DNA of 64,000 nt from DAOSXA01 sp964526835 (GTDB lineage: Bacteria; Zixibacteria; MSB-5A5; GN15; FEB-12). Numbering within the stretch: position 1 is the first letter of the stretch; each line of letters starts with the position of its first letter. The notes below the pieces were generated by a model, which was not told the origin of the DNA, searched no databases, and worked only from the letters and a program-made list of their open reading frames with translations. Shown here piece by piece: positions 53,370 to 61,973 of this stretch. The DNA lies in assembly GCA_964526835.1 (NCBI GenBank), contig CAZGMK010000007.1, positions 95,005 to 159,004 of the forward strand, read 5' to 3'. Position numbers and translations under genes: made by a program.

Positions 53370-53609
53370 TCAATCCCTTGGCTTTACCCTGCGGCCGCCC
53401 TCGTCCGTGTTCTCCAGTCCCAACAACTCATCAACCTGGGCCCTAACTTCGGGATTCGCCCGGCAGTAACCAACAACAATTTGATTCGAATCGCGGTGTC
53501 CCGGCTCCAGTCCGAGCAGACGGTCAACCCTGGCCCTCGTCTTCGGCGAGCAGGCCCGGTACACGGGTGCTATGAACATGTGATCTACAGGATTGAGGCG
53601 CCGGCTCAT
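53370..53609 (-). CDS. Small hypothetical protein with internal repeat
   Basis: 79 residues. Two copies of a 19-residue unit are visible: YRACSPKTRARVDRLLGLE (from residue 17) and YCRANPEVRAQVDELLGLE (from residue 48), identical at 11 of 19 positions. Each looks like a helix pair ending in LLGLE. No family recognised. It lies 67 nt behind ruvB in the same direction. Confidence 0.6.
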   Translation of the reverse strand: MSRRLNPVDHMFIAPVYRACSPKTRARVDRLLGLEPGHRDSNQIVVGYCRANPEVRAQVDELLGLENTDEGGRRVKPRD

Positions 53610-53676
53610 CGTGATGTGCTCCTTCTTCTGCTCTCCACTGCTTTCAACCCCATTGATAACAACAAGTTCCGAGTGG

Positions 53677-54702
53677 TCACAAAAGGCGTTGCTGAGGGCC
53701 CGACGGGCGTTCCAGCCCGAGGTGGGCCAGGGCCTTCTCCGAGATCACTCTGCCTCGACGGGTCCGCTGAACGAAGCCGATCTTGAGCAGGTACGGCTCG
53801 ACCATATCGACCAGGGTGTCGACCTCCTCGTTGAGTGTGGCGGCGAGGGCCTCTATCCCCACCGGACCGCCATGATAGTACTCCTGAATGATCTGCAACA
53901 GCTTCCGGTCCAGGTTGTCCAGGCCAAGCGTATCGATACCCTCGGCATCAAGAGCCTGAGAGGCGAGTTCGGGCGTCACTTTCCCGTCCGCCTTAACTGC
54001 AGCATAGTCGCGAACCCGGCGCAACAGGCGATTGGCGATCCGCGGTGTGCCTCGTGAGCGCCCAGCCACAGCCAGAGCAGCCTCGACGTCCACCTGTGTC
54101 TCAAGCAGGCTGGCGGAGCGCTGCACGATTCTGGCCAGATCCTCCGGCGGGTAGAAATCCAGGTGATAATACAGCCCGAAGCGATCGCGGAGCGGCGCCG
54201 AGAGCATCCCGGCCCTCGTTGTGGCTCCTACCAGCGTGAAGCGCTTGAGCGGTACGTTGATGACCTTGGCGAAAGCCCCTTTGTCGACCACAAAATCGAC
54301 CTTGTAGTCCTCCATAGCCGGATACATGAACTCCTCGATGACCGATGAAAGTCGGTGAATCTCATCAATGAACAGGATGTCACCGTCATCAAGGTTGGTA
54401 AGGATACCCATCAGGTCGCCGGGACGCTGAAGCGCCGGGCCGGACGTCGCAAATATCTTCGAGTCCATTTCCCGGGCGATGATATGCGCCAGCGTCGTTT
54501 TGCCCAGACCGGGCGGTCCGTAGAACAACACATGCTCGATCGCCTCCCGCCGTTGCCGAGCCGCCTCAAGGGTGACTGTGAGCTTCTCACAAAGCTCCCT
54601 CTGCCCCACATATTCGGACAGGCTCTTCGGGCGCAGTGACAGCTGCTCGGCGTCCTCTTCCGGGCTGATGGGCTCCCCGGCGACCATACGTTCACGGGCC
54701 AT
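53677..54702 (-). CDS. ruvB: Holliday junction branch migration helicase RuvB
   Basis: AAA+ motor of the RuvABC resolvasome, 341 residues. SLRPKSLSEYVGQRELCEKL, Walker A FYGPPGLGKTTLAHIIA, Walker B ILFIDEIHRL, sensor 1 VGATTRAGMLSAPLRDRFG, and the C-terminal winged helix ending IGFVQRTRRGRVISEKALAHLGL. It follows ruvA by 3 nt in a ruvC-ruvA-ruvB operon. Confidence 0.98.
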   Translation of the reverse strand: MARERMVAGEPISPEEDAEQLSLRPKSLSEYVGQRELCEKLTVTLEAARQRREAIEHVLFYGPPGLGKTTLAHIIAREMDSKIFATSGPALQRPGDLMGILTNLDDGDILFIDEIHRLSSVIEEFMYPAMEDYKVDFVVDKGAFAKVINVPLKRFTLVGATTRAGMLSAPLRDRFGLYYHLDFYPPEDLARIVQRSASLLETQVDVEAALAVAGRSRGTPRIANRLLRRVRDYAAVKADGKVTPELASQALDAEGIDTLGLDNLDRKLLQIIQEYYHGGPVGIEALAATLNEEVDTLVDMVEPYLLKIGFVQRTRRGRVISEKALAHLGLERPSGPQQRLL

Positions 54703-54705
54703 GGA

Positions 54706-55353
54706 TTACGTTAGACTCTCCTGGTTCTGATTCCTGAATATAATATCAAGTAACGCTTCAACCGATTTGACCTTTGGGTTGTCATGCAAGGCCTTATCAA
54801 TCATTTCGCGCGCTTCGCTGGCCTTATATTGAAGCTGCTCCAATACTTCCAGTGCATCATCAATGAACGGTTCAGCCAGTCTCTTCTCCTTGCGCGCCAG
54901 CGGCTCGCTCTTGCGCGAAAGGGCGAATTTGGTCGTCTTGCCGTTCAGCTCTGCTATGATCTTCTCGGCCAGGCGGGCTCCAACCCCCGGCAGCCGGCTG
55001 AGCTGCGATGCGTCCTTGGTCTCGATAGCCGAAGCGATATCGCGTATCGGCAGAATAAGCGATTTCAGAGCCTTCTTGATGCCGAGACCGGGAACGTGGA
55101 GATAGAGAGAGAAGAACTCGCGATCGATCGCGTCGTCAAAGCCGACCAGTTTAGGATAATGAGCCGACTTCTTGTCACCGGCCTCAATGTAATAGATCGT
55201 CTCAAAAACAATCTCGCCACCTATCCGACCGGTGTCCTTGAGTCGGTCGGCCAGGGCCGACGGCAGCATGACTTCGTAGCTGATGCCTCCGTTTTCCACC
55301 AGGGCGTGACCGTCATCGATTGATGACAGTGTGCCTCTTATCCGGCTTATCAT
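54706..55353 (-). CDS. ruvA: Holliday junction DNA-binding protein RuvA
   Basis: Tetrameric junction-binding subunit, 215 residues. MISRIRGTLSSIDDGHALVENGGISYEVMLP is the OB fold, LSRLPGVGARLAEKIIAEL the helix-hairpin-helix, and the last 60 residues include DDALEVLEQLQYKASEAREMI, the RuvB-binding domain III. The start lies 1 nt after the ruvC stop. Confidence 0.97.
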   Translation of the reverse strand: MISRIRGTLSSIDDGHALVENGGISYEVMLPSALADRLKDTGRIGGEIVFETIYYIEAGDKKSAHYPKLVGFDDAIDREFFSLYLHVPGLGIKKALKSLILPIRDIASAIETKDASQLSRLPGVGARLAEKIIAELNGKTTKFALSRKSEPLARKEKRLAEPFIDDALEVLEQLQYKASEAREMIDKALHDNPKVKSVEALLDIIFRNQNQESLT

Positions 55354-55354
55354 T

Positions 55355-55849
55355 TCAGGCCACCCCCTGGTGAACGTGATGGCAAGCCCGACTGTGGCAC
55401 AGGGCTACCGCCAAAGCATCAGCTATGTCGGGTGGTTCCGGTGGCGCGCTCAAGCCGAGGCTGGAAGCGATCATGCGCTGCATCTGGCGTTTGGGGGCGC
55501 GGCCATTACCGGTCAGCGACTTCTTGATGCGAGTCGAGGCGTACGGAAAAACCGCCAGCCCCGCTTCGGCCGCCTTCAGGAAAACGACTCCCCGGGCATG
55601 CCCCATAATGATGGCGGTCCGGGGATGGCCGTAGTGTGAATAGAGCTCCTCGATAGCCACTGCCCCTGGCCTGTACTGCCTGAGGATTGATTCGATCTCC
55701 TTCGCGATCTCGGCCAGGCGCATCTCCATCGACTGATGACGATCGGTACGAACGACGCCGGCCTCGAGAACAGTGACATCATCGCCGTCGGCATCGAGCA
55801 GTCCATACCCGGTGATCTGCAGTCCAGGATCTACACCTAAGATACGCAT
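55355..55849 (-). CDS. ruvC: Crossover junction endodeoxyribonuclease RuvC
   Basis: Resolves Holliday junctions. 164 residues. Catalytic acidic residues appear in ILGVDPGLQITGYG (Asp7), VAIEELYSHYGHPRTAIIMGHARGV and the C-terminal DIADALAVALCH. The lysine/basic loop NGRAPKRQMQRMI is present. First gene of ruvCAB. YebC, often next to ruvC elsewhere, is here 7 kb away at 62975. Confidence 0.97.
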   Translation of the reverse strand: MRILGVDPGLQITGYGLLDADGDDVTVLEAGVVRTDRHQSMEMRLAEIAKEIESILRQYRPGAVAIEELYSHYGHPRTAIIMGHARGVVFLKAAEAGLAVFPYASTRIKKSLTGNGRAPKRQMQRMIASSLGLSAPPEPPDIADALAVALCHSRACHHVHQGVA

Positions 55850-55926
55850 CTTACCCGTAGATAGCCGGAATCGGGCGGATTATCAACTAAAACCGGGCGC
55901 CCCGAGCAGGATGTGACTTCGCCGCT

Positions 55927-56466
55927 TCAGCCCACTGGCCGATGGAAGAACACTTCCACCTTGTCCGGCGTTCTTTCGCGCCACCAGACCCCCAATCCAC
56001 GTTCGGCGCCTTTGTCGATGAGCGGCATCGGTACAAAGGGAGCAATGACCATGAGCACCTGTCCGGGAGCAAGCTGTTTCAGGTCGGACAGAACTCTGCC
56101 GATAGGCTGTTGCCCTGCCCCCAAAAGAGGGCGGACATCGACGGTCGTATCCGGCCTGTCGGGCCGGCACCACTCGGGACAGGACCCTGGCTCCCTGACC
56201 GCACTGCGGACCTCAAGAGAATCGACATCGCCCACCCGGCGTCGGAGAGTACTGACCAGCCATCCAAGGTCGACTTTGCCCACCACGGCGGCCTGACGCA
56301 GGCTGGCCACCCGCGCGACGGTCTTCCGCAGGACCGGGTTGCGCAGCCTGGCGAAAGCAGGCACGACGTCGACCAGAAAATCCTCCAGCTCGGGATACGC
56401 CCTCAGCAGGTCCGCGATCCGGATCTCCGGAGTGATCGAAGGCCGGTCATTCGCCGGATTACTCAT
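55927..56466 (-). CDS. DUF1858-DUF2249 protein
   Basis: 179 residues in two parts: residues about 8-80 match DUF1858 (ITPEIRIADLLRAYPELEDFLVDVVPAFARLRNP), and residues about 108-178 match DUF2249 (VDVRPLLGAGQQPIGRVLSDLKQLAPGQVLMVIAPF, ending KVEVFFHRP). Both are linked with ScdA-like or hemerythrin proteins that handle nitrosative stress or anaerobiosis. The ATG overlaps the stop of the DUF438 gene by 8 nt, so both are coupled. Function not proven. Confidence 0.85.
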   Translation of the reverse strand: MSNPANDRPSITPEIRIADLLRAYPELEDFLVDVVPAFARLRNPVLRKTVARVASLRQAAVVGKVDLGWLVSTLRRRVGDVDSLEVRSAVREPGSCPEWCRPDRPDTTVDVRPLLGAGQQPIGRVLSDLKQLAPGQVLMVIAPFVPMPLIDKGAERGLGVWWRERTPDKVEVFFHRPVG

Positions 56467-57718
56467 GCGGCTCCTCTTCGGCGTAGCTCAGAAGGCGCTG
56501 TTCGCCGGTCAGGGCTCGCTTCTCGGTCAAGTCCTGGCTGACTTCAAGACAGCCAAGGTAACGGCCTGCGTTGTCTCGTAAGGCGAAGTACTCGATGTGA
56601 ATGAAGCGGCCCTTCATCTGAATCCAGAAGGGCGCCCGCGACTGCTGTCCGCTGCGGAAGTCATCCAGAATCCGCTGGACAACATGCGTGCTCTTGGCGG
56701 GATGGCACATCTGAACCTTACGCCCGAGGATAGCCCGGGTCCGGGAAAATATCCTCTCCCGCCCCTGCGTGAAGTATCGTACAGTATCGTCGGCGTCGAC
56801 AAAGGTCAGGTCAAAGGGTATGGTATTGAGGATGTGTGTCAATTCCTGTGGCAACATACTCCCGGAGGGCAGACGGATGCGATTGTCTTCCGCCTTCATG
56901 TCATCCCTGGTCGGCCCGGTGTCGAGGGGACTCATCGGCTGCCATTCATCGGTCGGATCGTACAGGCAGAAACCGATTTCGAGACTTCCCTCGTATACTT
57001 CAGACCATTCCTGCTCGCTCAGCGTCTTCATACACATGGGGAGCAGAATCTCCTCCTCTTTGTAGATCATTTCATCCACGGCCCTGGCGGCCGGCTTGAG
57101 GACCAGGTCCGCAAAGCCACGGGCTTCATCCAAACCCATGTCCTCCCAGGCGGTCAACCCATCGACCGCCGCCTTCAGCATCTCACGGGCTTCATCATGC
57201 TTGCCCCACATCACCTGGGGCGGCCCCGTGATATTGTGCTTCTCCAGAAACGGAAACAGCAGTTCTTCTTTGCGACGATAGTGCTTATCTACATCGGTCA
57301 GCGCATGCACCCTTGATCGAATCTGGCTCATCAGCTCGGCCGGAGAATCCTCCTCATCGAGTTCATCCAGCCGGTCGAAGAGCTTGTCCAGCTGCTGCAA
57401 TTCCCACCGGAGAGCCTCATTTTCCTTCCTGAAGGTGTGAACCGGGTGACCGGCCGGGACTTCTGCTCCCTGATCTCCGGCGACCTTGCCCCTGAGCGCA
57501 GCGGTGTGAATATCGCAGAGCTTGAGAACTTCCTCTGTCGGAAGCCCTTCATCAATGAGTTCCTGTTCGACCTCGACCACGTCATCATACGGAACCGTTC
57601 CCAGTAACCGGCTTAATTGCTGACGTACCTCTTCCGGCGCCTGGCCGCGGTGCAGTTGCAGGATCATATGTTTCAGCAGATCTTTGCGCTTGCGAGTGTT
57701 GTCGATCAGTTCACTCAT
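56459..57718 (-). CDS. DUF438-hemerythrin-PAS protein
   Basis: 419 residues. Residues 1-75 are DUF438 (LLKHMILQLHRGQAPEEVRQQLSRLLGTV). Residues about 90-235 are an HHE cation-binding (hemerythrin-like) domain with HYRRKEELLFPFLEKHNITGPPQVMWGKHDEAREM and YKEEEILLPM supplying His and Glu ligands. Residues about 290-400 are a PAS domain (FDLTFVDADDTVRYFTQGRERIFSRTRAILGRKVQMCHP). The same order occurs in anaerobe proteins proposed to sense oxygen or NO. First gene of the unit; an FNR-like palindrome lies 59 nt upstream of the start. Confidence 0.9.
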   Translation of the reverse strand: MSELIDNTRKRKDLLKHMILQLHRGQAPEEVRQQLSRLLGTVPYDDVVEVEQELIDEGLPTEEVLKLCDIHTAALRGKVAGDQGAEVPAGHPVHTFRKENEALRWELQQLDKLFDRLDELDEEDSPAELMSQIRSRVHALTDVDKHYRRKEELLFPFLEKHNITGPPQVMWGKHDEAREMLKAAVDGLTAWEDMGLDEARGFADLVLKPAARAVDEMIYKEEEILLPMCMKTLSEQEWSEVYEGSLEIGFCLYDPTDEWQPMSPLDTGPTRDDMKAEDNRIRLPSGSMLPQELTHILNTIPFDLTFVDADDTVRYFTQGRERIFSRTRAILGRKVQMCHPAKSTHVVQRILDDFRSGQQSRAPFWIQMKGRFIHIEYFALRDNAGRYLGCLEVSQDLTEKRALTGEQRLLSYAEEEPHE

Positions 57719-57776
57719 AACCTAACCTCCATTGTTGTCTTCGATTTCATGATGGAGAATATCAGACCAATACATA

Positions 57777-57790
57777 ATGACTTAAGTCAA
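57777..57790. promoter_or_regulatory. FNR/CRP-type palindromic site between divergent genes
   Basis: ATGACTTAAGTCAA contains the perfect 12-bp palindrome TGACTTAAGTCA and matches the TTGA(T/C)-N4-(A/G)TCAA plan of FNR, DNR or NnrR sites at all but one outer base. It is 59 nt upstream of the DUF438-hemerythrin gene and about 70 nt upstream of the MFS gene. Confidence 0.6.
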
Positions 57791-57860
57791 GCTACGCGAG
57801 CCGACGCAACAACATGCGGCGGCCGGCGTAAGATAACATCATGGACGGCAGGGCCGTGTA

Positions 57861-59135
57861 TTGAAGCTGCTGAATCGAAATTTCGTACTCCTCTGGCAGG
57901 GCCAGTTTGTCAGCCAGATGGGCAACCAGGCTTTCGTCATCGCTATGGCCTTCTGGATCAAGCACGCCACCGGATCGGCCTCGCTTATGGGCCTGGTCAT
58001 GATGGTCGGACAGCTCCCGTCAGTAATCCTCGCGCCGGTAGCGGGCGTCGTGGCAGATCGATTGCCCAGGAAGCGTATCATCATCGTCTGCGATATTCTC
58101 CGCGGTTTAGCAGTCCTTGCCCTTGCCGGATTCATGTACGTCGCGCCCGATCGGACCGACAGCATCGTAGCTGCCCTGTTCATCTGCATAACATTCTTGT
58201 CAATCCTGGGTTCATTCTTCCGTCCCGCCATCAGCGCCGCGATCCCCGATCTCGTTCCACCTGAGCGGCTCTCGGCAGCCAACTCAATGAACCAGGCCTC
58301 GATGCAGCTGTCCACTCTCATCGGGCAGGGTGCCGGAGGCGTCCTTTTCAGGGTCCTCGGAGCGCCGTTGCTGTTCCTGATTGATGGCATCACCTACCTG
58401 GTCTCGGCAGTGAGCGAGAGCTTCATCGACATTCCCTTCCGCCCGCCCCAGGACTCTAACAGCGCTGAGACCAGATACCGACGTTACCGTCGGCAGGTCA
58501 TTGAGGGCCTCAGGTATATCTGGGGAAGATCAGGGCTCCGGACACTGGTCTTTGCAGCAGCCATTCTCAATTTCTTTCTCGTCCCCATACTGGTCCTCAT
58601 GCCGTTCTATGTCGAGGATTTCCTCCGGAGCACACCGGACTGGTACGGTTTTATTGTCGCCGGCTTTGGAGCTGGCGCGCTGCTAGGTTATCTCTGGGCC
58701 GGAGCAGTCCGCGTTAGCGGGCAGCTGCGCTCGACCCTGATGCTGATGTCGCTGACAGCCCAGGCCGTTCTGCTGGGTTCGCTCGGATTAACCGATTCCC
58801 GGTTTGTGGCCCTGGCAGTGTTGATCGCTACCGGTGTCTTGAACGGGTTCTTGAATATCAACATCGCAACCATCGTCCAGTTGACAGCCCCGACCGAAAT
58901 CAGGGGGCGAGTATTCTCCCTGCTGTCGATGGTAACCGGCGGCCTGGCGCCGCTGGCCATGGGCCTGTCCGGCGTAATCGCCGACCTGCTCGATCAAAAT
59001 GTGCCCCTGATATATGTCGTATGTGGCGGAACAACCGCTGCGTTGTCGATCGCCGTATCATTCAGCCGGAGCTTTCGGGATTTCCTGGCCTGCCAGCCGC
59101 CGCCCGAACCGACCGGCAATAAAACGAGTCCTTAG
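57861..59135 (+). CDS. MFS_3/EntS-like exporter
   Basis: Transporter of 424 residues, twelve spans. LLNRNFVLLWQGQFVSQMGNQAFVIAMAFW and GVVADRLPRKRIIIVCD (motif A) place it in the MFS_3 group that includes the enterobactin exporter EntS and macrolide efflux proteins. FFRPAISAAIPDLVPPERLSAANSM is the conserved loop of this group. The start is TTG 57861 without a good ribosome site; a later start would remove part of span 1. It converges on znuB with a 4-nt overlap. Substrate unknown. Confidence 0.87.
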   Translation: MKLLNRNFVLLWQGQFVSQMGNQAFVIAMAFWIKHATGSASLMGLVMMVGQLPSVILAPVAGVVADRLPRKRIIIVCDILRGLAVLALAGFMYVAPDRTDSIVAALFICITFLSILGSFFRPAISAAIPDLVPPERLSAANSMNQASMQLSTLIGQGAGGVLFRVLGAPLLFLIDGITYLVSAVSESFIDIPFRPPQDSNSAETRYRRYRRQVIEGLRYIWGRSGLRTLVFAAAILNFFLVPILVLMPFYVEDFLRSTPDWYGFIVAGFGAGALLGYLWAGAVRVSGQLRSTLMLMSLTAQAVLLGSLGLTDSRFVALAVLIATGVLNGFLNINIATIVQLTAPTEIRGRVFSLLSMVTGGLAPLAMGLSGVIADLLDQNVPLIYVVCGGTTAALSIAVSFSRSFRDFLACQPPPEPTGNKTSP

Positions 59136-59977
59136 TCTGCCCGTCGCCGCAGGGCCGACAGGCCCATAACCAGCAGATACGCCAATCCGGCAACGACTAT
59201 TATCGTCGCTCCGGCCGGCAAGTTTGGACCGTAGCTGAGCCCCAGCCCCAGCGTCGCAAGGATCGCGCAAATGGCGGTTGCCAGAAAGATGCTGCGACCA
59301 ATCGTCGAGCTGAAGGTGAAGGCTATGGCGGCCGGAATAGTCAACAGCGCAATCACCAACACGATTCCTACCACCATCACCAGGGTAACCACAGTCAGGG
59401 CCGTCAGGGCCAGCAGCAGCAAGTAGTGAGCCTCGACATTGAGGCCCCGCACGCGCGCGAATTCCTCATCGAAGCAGACAGCTACAAACCGACTGTACAG
59501 CAGACCGACCGTCGCCAGGATGATCACATCCAGAAACACCAGTAACCACAGTCGCCCTCCGTCCACCATGAGAATGTTGCCGAACAGGTAGCTCATCAGT
59601 TCCTGATTGTAGCCCGGGGTCCGTGACATGAAGAGTATACCGACCGCCATGCCGACCGCCCAGATAGCTCCGATAACGGTATCCTCGCGCTGAGCCGCCC
59701 GCAGGCTCACCCAGCCGATGATCACCGCCGCCAGCAGCGCCGCGGCGACCGCGCCGTAGATAGGATGCAACCAGTGCCACTGCTGAGTGACCGAAAGGTA
59801 GTGCGCCAGCCCCATGCCGCCAAGCACAGAGTGTGCAATCCCTCCGGCCAGATAGGTGAGGCGACGCGCCACGACGAAGCTTCCCATCACCCCGCAGGCG
59901 ACACTGGACAGCAGGGCCGCCAGAACAGCATTCTGTAAGAAGGCATGAGAGGCCAAAGCCGAAAAGAACTCAGCCAC
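59132..59977 (-). CDS. znuB: Metal (zinc-type) ABC transporter permease
   Basis: ABC-3 family permease, about 281 residues, eight or nine spans. FLQNAVLAALLSSVACGVMGSFVVARRLTYLAGGIAHSVLGGMGLAHYL is the ZnuB/TroC motif, and ALTVVTLVMVVGIVLVIALLTIPAAIA the EAA-like coupling region. GTG 59977 overlaps the znuC stop by 8 nt (GTGGCTGA) and gives the proper N-terminus. Zinc is inferred from the neighbouring regulator; manganese cannot be excluded. Confidence 0.92.
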   Translation of the reverse strand: MAEFFSALASHAFLQNAVLAALLSSVACGVMGSFVVARRLTYLAGGIAHSVLGGMGLAHYLSVTQQWHWLHPIYGAVAAALLAAVIIGWVSLRAAQREDTVIGAIWAVGMAVGILFMSRTPGYNQELMSYLFGNILMVDGGRLWLLVFLDVIILATVGLLYSRFVAVCFDEEFARVRGLNVEAHYLLLLALTALTVVTLVMVVGIVLVIALLTIPAAIAFTFSSTIGRSIFLATAICAILATLGLGLSYGPNLPAGATIIVVAGLAYLLVMGLSALRRRAD

Positions 59978-60740
59978 GATCGTCCCCTCTATGTGTTCGA
60001 CCGAACTCATGGCCATGCTGGACGAAACGCATCGCTCCTTGGCCATATAGGTCCATCAGCACATCCTCGGTCATCTCTGAAGTCGGATGTACCTGCACCC
60101 GTCGATTGACACACACCGCCCGCTCGACCGAGCCGGCTACGAATGCGGGGTCGTGTGAGACCATGATGACCGTCAGGTGCTGATTCAGTTCATCGAGCAG
60201 CTCGTAGAGGTTCCGCTGAACCGCTGGATCAAGGTTGGCCATCGGTTCATCGAGAATCAGTAGGTCCGGCTGCCCGGCCAGGGCGCGAGCTATGAACAGT
60301 CGCCTCATCTGGCCGCCCGACAACTGTGAAAACGGCGCCCCGGCGCGCTGGGCAAGCCCCACCTGCTCAAGGGCCTGGATTGCGGCGCGACGGTCTCCCC
60401 TCGAGTAACCGCCAAAGTAACGCCCGCATCCTTGCCGACCCATCAGGGCCACACCCAGTACGTCTATCGGGAAACGAGGGTCCAGCGACACTTGCTGCGC
60501 CATGTAGCCGATCCGATGGTGGACCGCCTCCGGAGCTCGTCCGAAGACCGTGACCTTGCCGCGGATGGGGCGAAGCAATCCGAGAATAAGTTTCACGAGC
60601 GTAGTCTTGCCTCCGCCATTCGGGCCGACAATCCAGACGAACTCACCGCTGCGGATATCAAGGTTGACGTCCTCCAGGACGGTATCGTCGTTGTATCGAA
60701 AATGCACCCCCTCGAAAGATACGACGACCTCACGGTTCAT
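59970..60740 (-). CDS. znuC: Metal (zinc-type) ABC transporter ATPase
   Basis: 256 residues. Walker A GPNGGGKTTLVKLILGLL, the ZnuC-like IGYMAQQVSLDPRFPIDVLGVALMGR, signature LSGGQMRRLFIARALA, Walker B LLILDEPMANLD, H-loop VSHDPAF. It lies 2 nt behind znuA and overlaps znuB. Confidence 0.94.
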   Translation of the reverse strand: MNREVVVSFEGVHFRYNDDTVLEDVNLDIRSGEFVWIVGPNGGGKTTLVKLILGLLRPIRGKVTVFGRAPEAVHHRIGYMAQQVSLDPRFPIDVLGVALMGRQGCGRYFGGYSRGDRRAAIQALEQVGLAQRAGAPFSQLSGGQMRRLFIARALAGQPDLLILDEPMANLDPAVQRNLYELLDELNQHLTVIMVSHDPAFVAGSVERAVCVNRRVQVHPTSEMTEDVLMDLYGQGAMRFVQHGHEFGRTHRGDDRG

Positions 60741-60742
60741 CG

Positions 60743-61645
60743 TTATTCGCCTTCCGTACTCGCCAGGGATGAGCGCATAATCCTCGTCAGTTCCTTCATG
60801 CTCTCGAAATAGTCGTAGGCCAGAGGATCAGCCTTCGCCACCCGGGCCCCAACTGCCCCCGCAATGGCTTCGGCGCTCGCCGTCGAAAACTGTGGCTGAA
60901 CAAGGATCAGAAGTATCGAGTCGGCGCGGGCCCGTTCGATGAATTGGGCGAGTTGCTGTGCGGATGGCTCCTTGCCGCCGATTTCGACCGCCACCTGATT
61001 GAGACCGTAGGCAGCAGCAAAATAACCATAAGCCGGATGGAACACATAGAAGGTGCGCCCCTGGAGCTCTTGCAGCTCCGCGCGGATGGCCTTATCCAGG
61101 CTGTCCAGGCGCGTCTCCAGAGCAATCAGGCTGGCCGTGAAGACGTCTTCATGCGCGGGATCGACCTCGGCCAGGGCCTGCGCCATGTTGCGGGCCATCT
61201 CCTTGGCCAACGACGGATCAAGCCAGATGTGAGGATCCATGTCCTCGTGCAATCCGTGGTCGCCCTCATCGCCGTGAAAGTGCTCCTGCAGGTGGCGCAA
61301 CTCGATCCCCTCATGCGTGTCGACAATCCGCAATCCCGGATAGAGTCTCCTGATCCTTGGCAGCAAACCCTTCTCAAAAGGGACCCCGATAGTGAAGTAG
61401 AGATCGGCCTGATCCAAGGCCGACATCTGAGCCGGAGTCGGTTCATAGGTGGCCGGCGACTGTCCCGGCCCGACCATAACCTGGTTTTCGATGTCTTGCC
61501 CTCCCAGTTGATCGAGGAAGTACGACTGCGGCTGGATGCTCACAAATACCGACAGGCGACCGGTATCCTCAGGTGATTCCTGTGATCCACACCCGGACAG
61601 CAGAACCAGGAGTCCGAACGCCACGGCAATAACCAGTGTCGTCAT
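60743..61645 (-). CDS. znuA: Metal-binding lipoprotein of the zinc ABC importer
   Basis: Solute-binding protein, about 300 residues. Lipobox in FGLLVLLSGCG. SIQPQSYFLDQLGGQ and PATYEPTPAQM (with a Tyr replacing the first usual His ligand of PHxYE/PATFEP type variants), then a His-rich loop HLQEHFHGDEGDHGLHEDM before DPHIWLDPSLAKEMARN, then FYVFHPAYGYFAAAYGL with the third ligand region and a final ADPLAYDYF. The His-rich loop is typical of zinc carriers. The ATG overlaps the regulator stop as ATGA. Confidence 0.92.
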   Translation of the reverse strand: MTTLVIAVAFGLLVLLSGCGSQESPEDTGRLSVFVSIQPQSYFLDQLGGQDIENQVMVGPGQSPATYEPTPAQMSALDQADLYFTIGVPFEKGLLPRIRRLYPGLRIVDTHEGIELRHLQEHFHGDEGDHGLHEDMDPHIWLDPSLAKEMARNMAQALAEVDPAHEDVFTASLIALETRLDSLDKAIRAELQELQGRTFYVFHPAYGYFAAAYGLNQVAVEIGGKEPSAQQLAQFIERARADSILLILVQPQFSTASAEAIAGAVGARVAKADPLAYDYFESMKELTRIMRSSLASTEGE

Positions 61646-61941
61646 CGACTTCGCCCCGGCAACTGCGTACGGCCGACTTTCTCGTGCGCGCAAACCAGAT
61701 GCATCTCGTGGCAGTCATCACACTCGGCCACTCTGTGGTCAGCCGTGAAGTCGTCCCAGTGTTGCTTCTGGCCGGGCGTCATCACTCCGGTCCCCTGACA
61801 CAGCGGGCAGGTAGCATCGAGAGCCGTGATCACCGCCCGCCTGATGAAATCCGAACGGTTCGGCATACCCTTCAGGGCATCGCGCAGGGCGGCATCCACC
61901 TTGAACGTGACAATCTCGGATTTACGTCGTGTGGAAGCCAG
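61642..61941 (-). CDS. Ribbon-helix-helix zinc-finger regulator of the metal importer (CTG start)
   Basis: About 99 residues. Residues 5-34 form an RHH DNA-binding unit (RRKSEIVTFKVDAALRDAL then RSDFIRRAV); residues 45-85 carry two CxxC pairs (CPLC, CDDC) and histidines (DDFTADH, HEMHLVC), a likely zinc sensor. The gene's first codon appears to be CTG 61941: AAGGAGG stands at 61954-61948 with a 6-nt gap, a TGA precedes it in frame, and no ATG, GTG or TTG lies before residue 15. Starting at GTG 61899 would delete the DNA-binding strand. It heads the znuACB unit and presumably represses it with zinc. Confidence 0.82.
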   Translation of the reverse strand: MASTRRKSEIVTFKVDAALRDALKGMPNRSDFIRRAVITALDATCPLCQGTGVMTPGQKQHWDDFTADHRVAECDDCHEMHLVCAHEKVGRTQLPGRSR

Positions 61942-61973
61942 AGCTCACCTCCTTGGTATCTGGTTCAAGGGAA

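Noticed and set aside
61642..61899. GTG 61899 as the start of the zinc regulator
   Set aside because: It removes the RHH beta-strand and has no ribosome site, whereas CTG 61941 has a perfect one.
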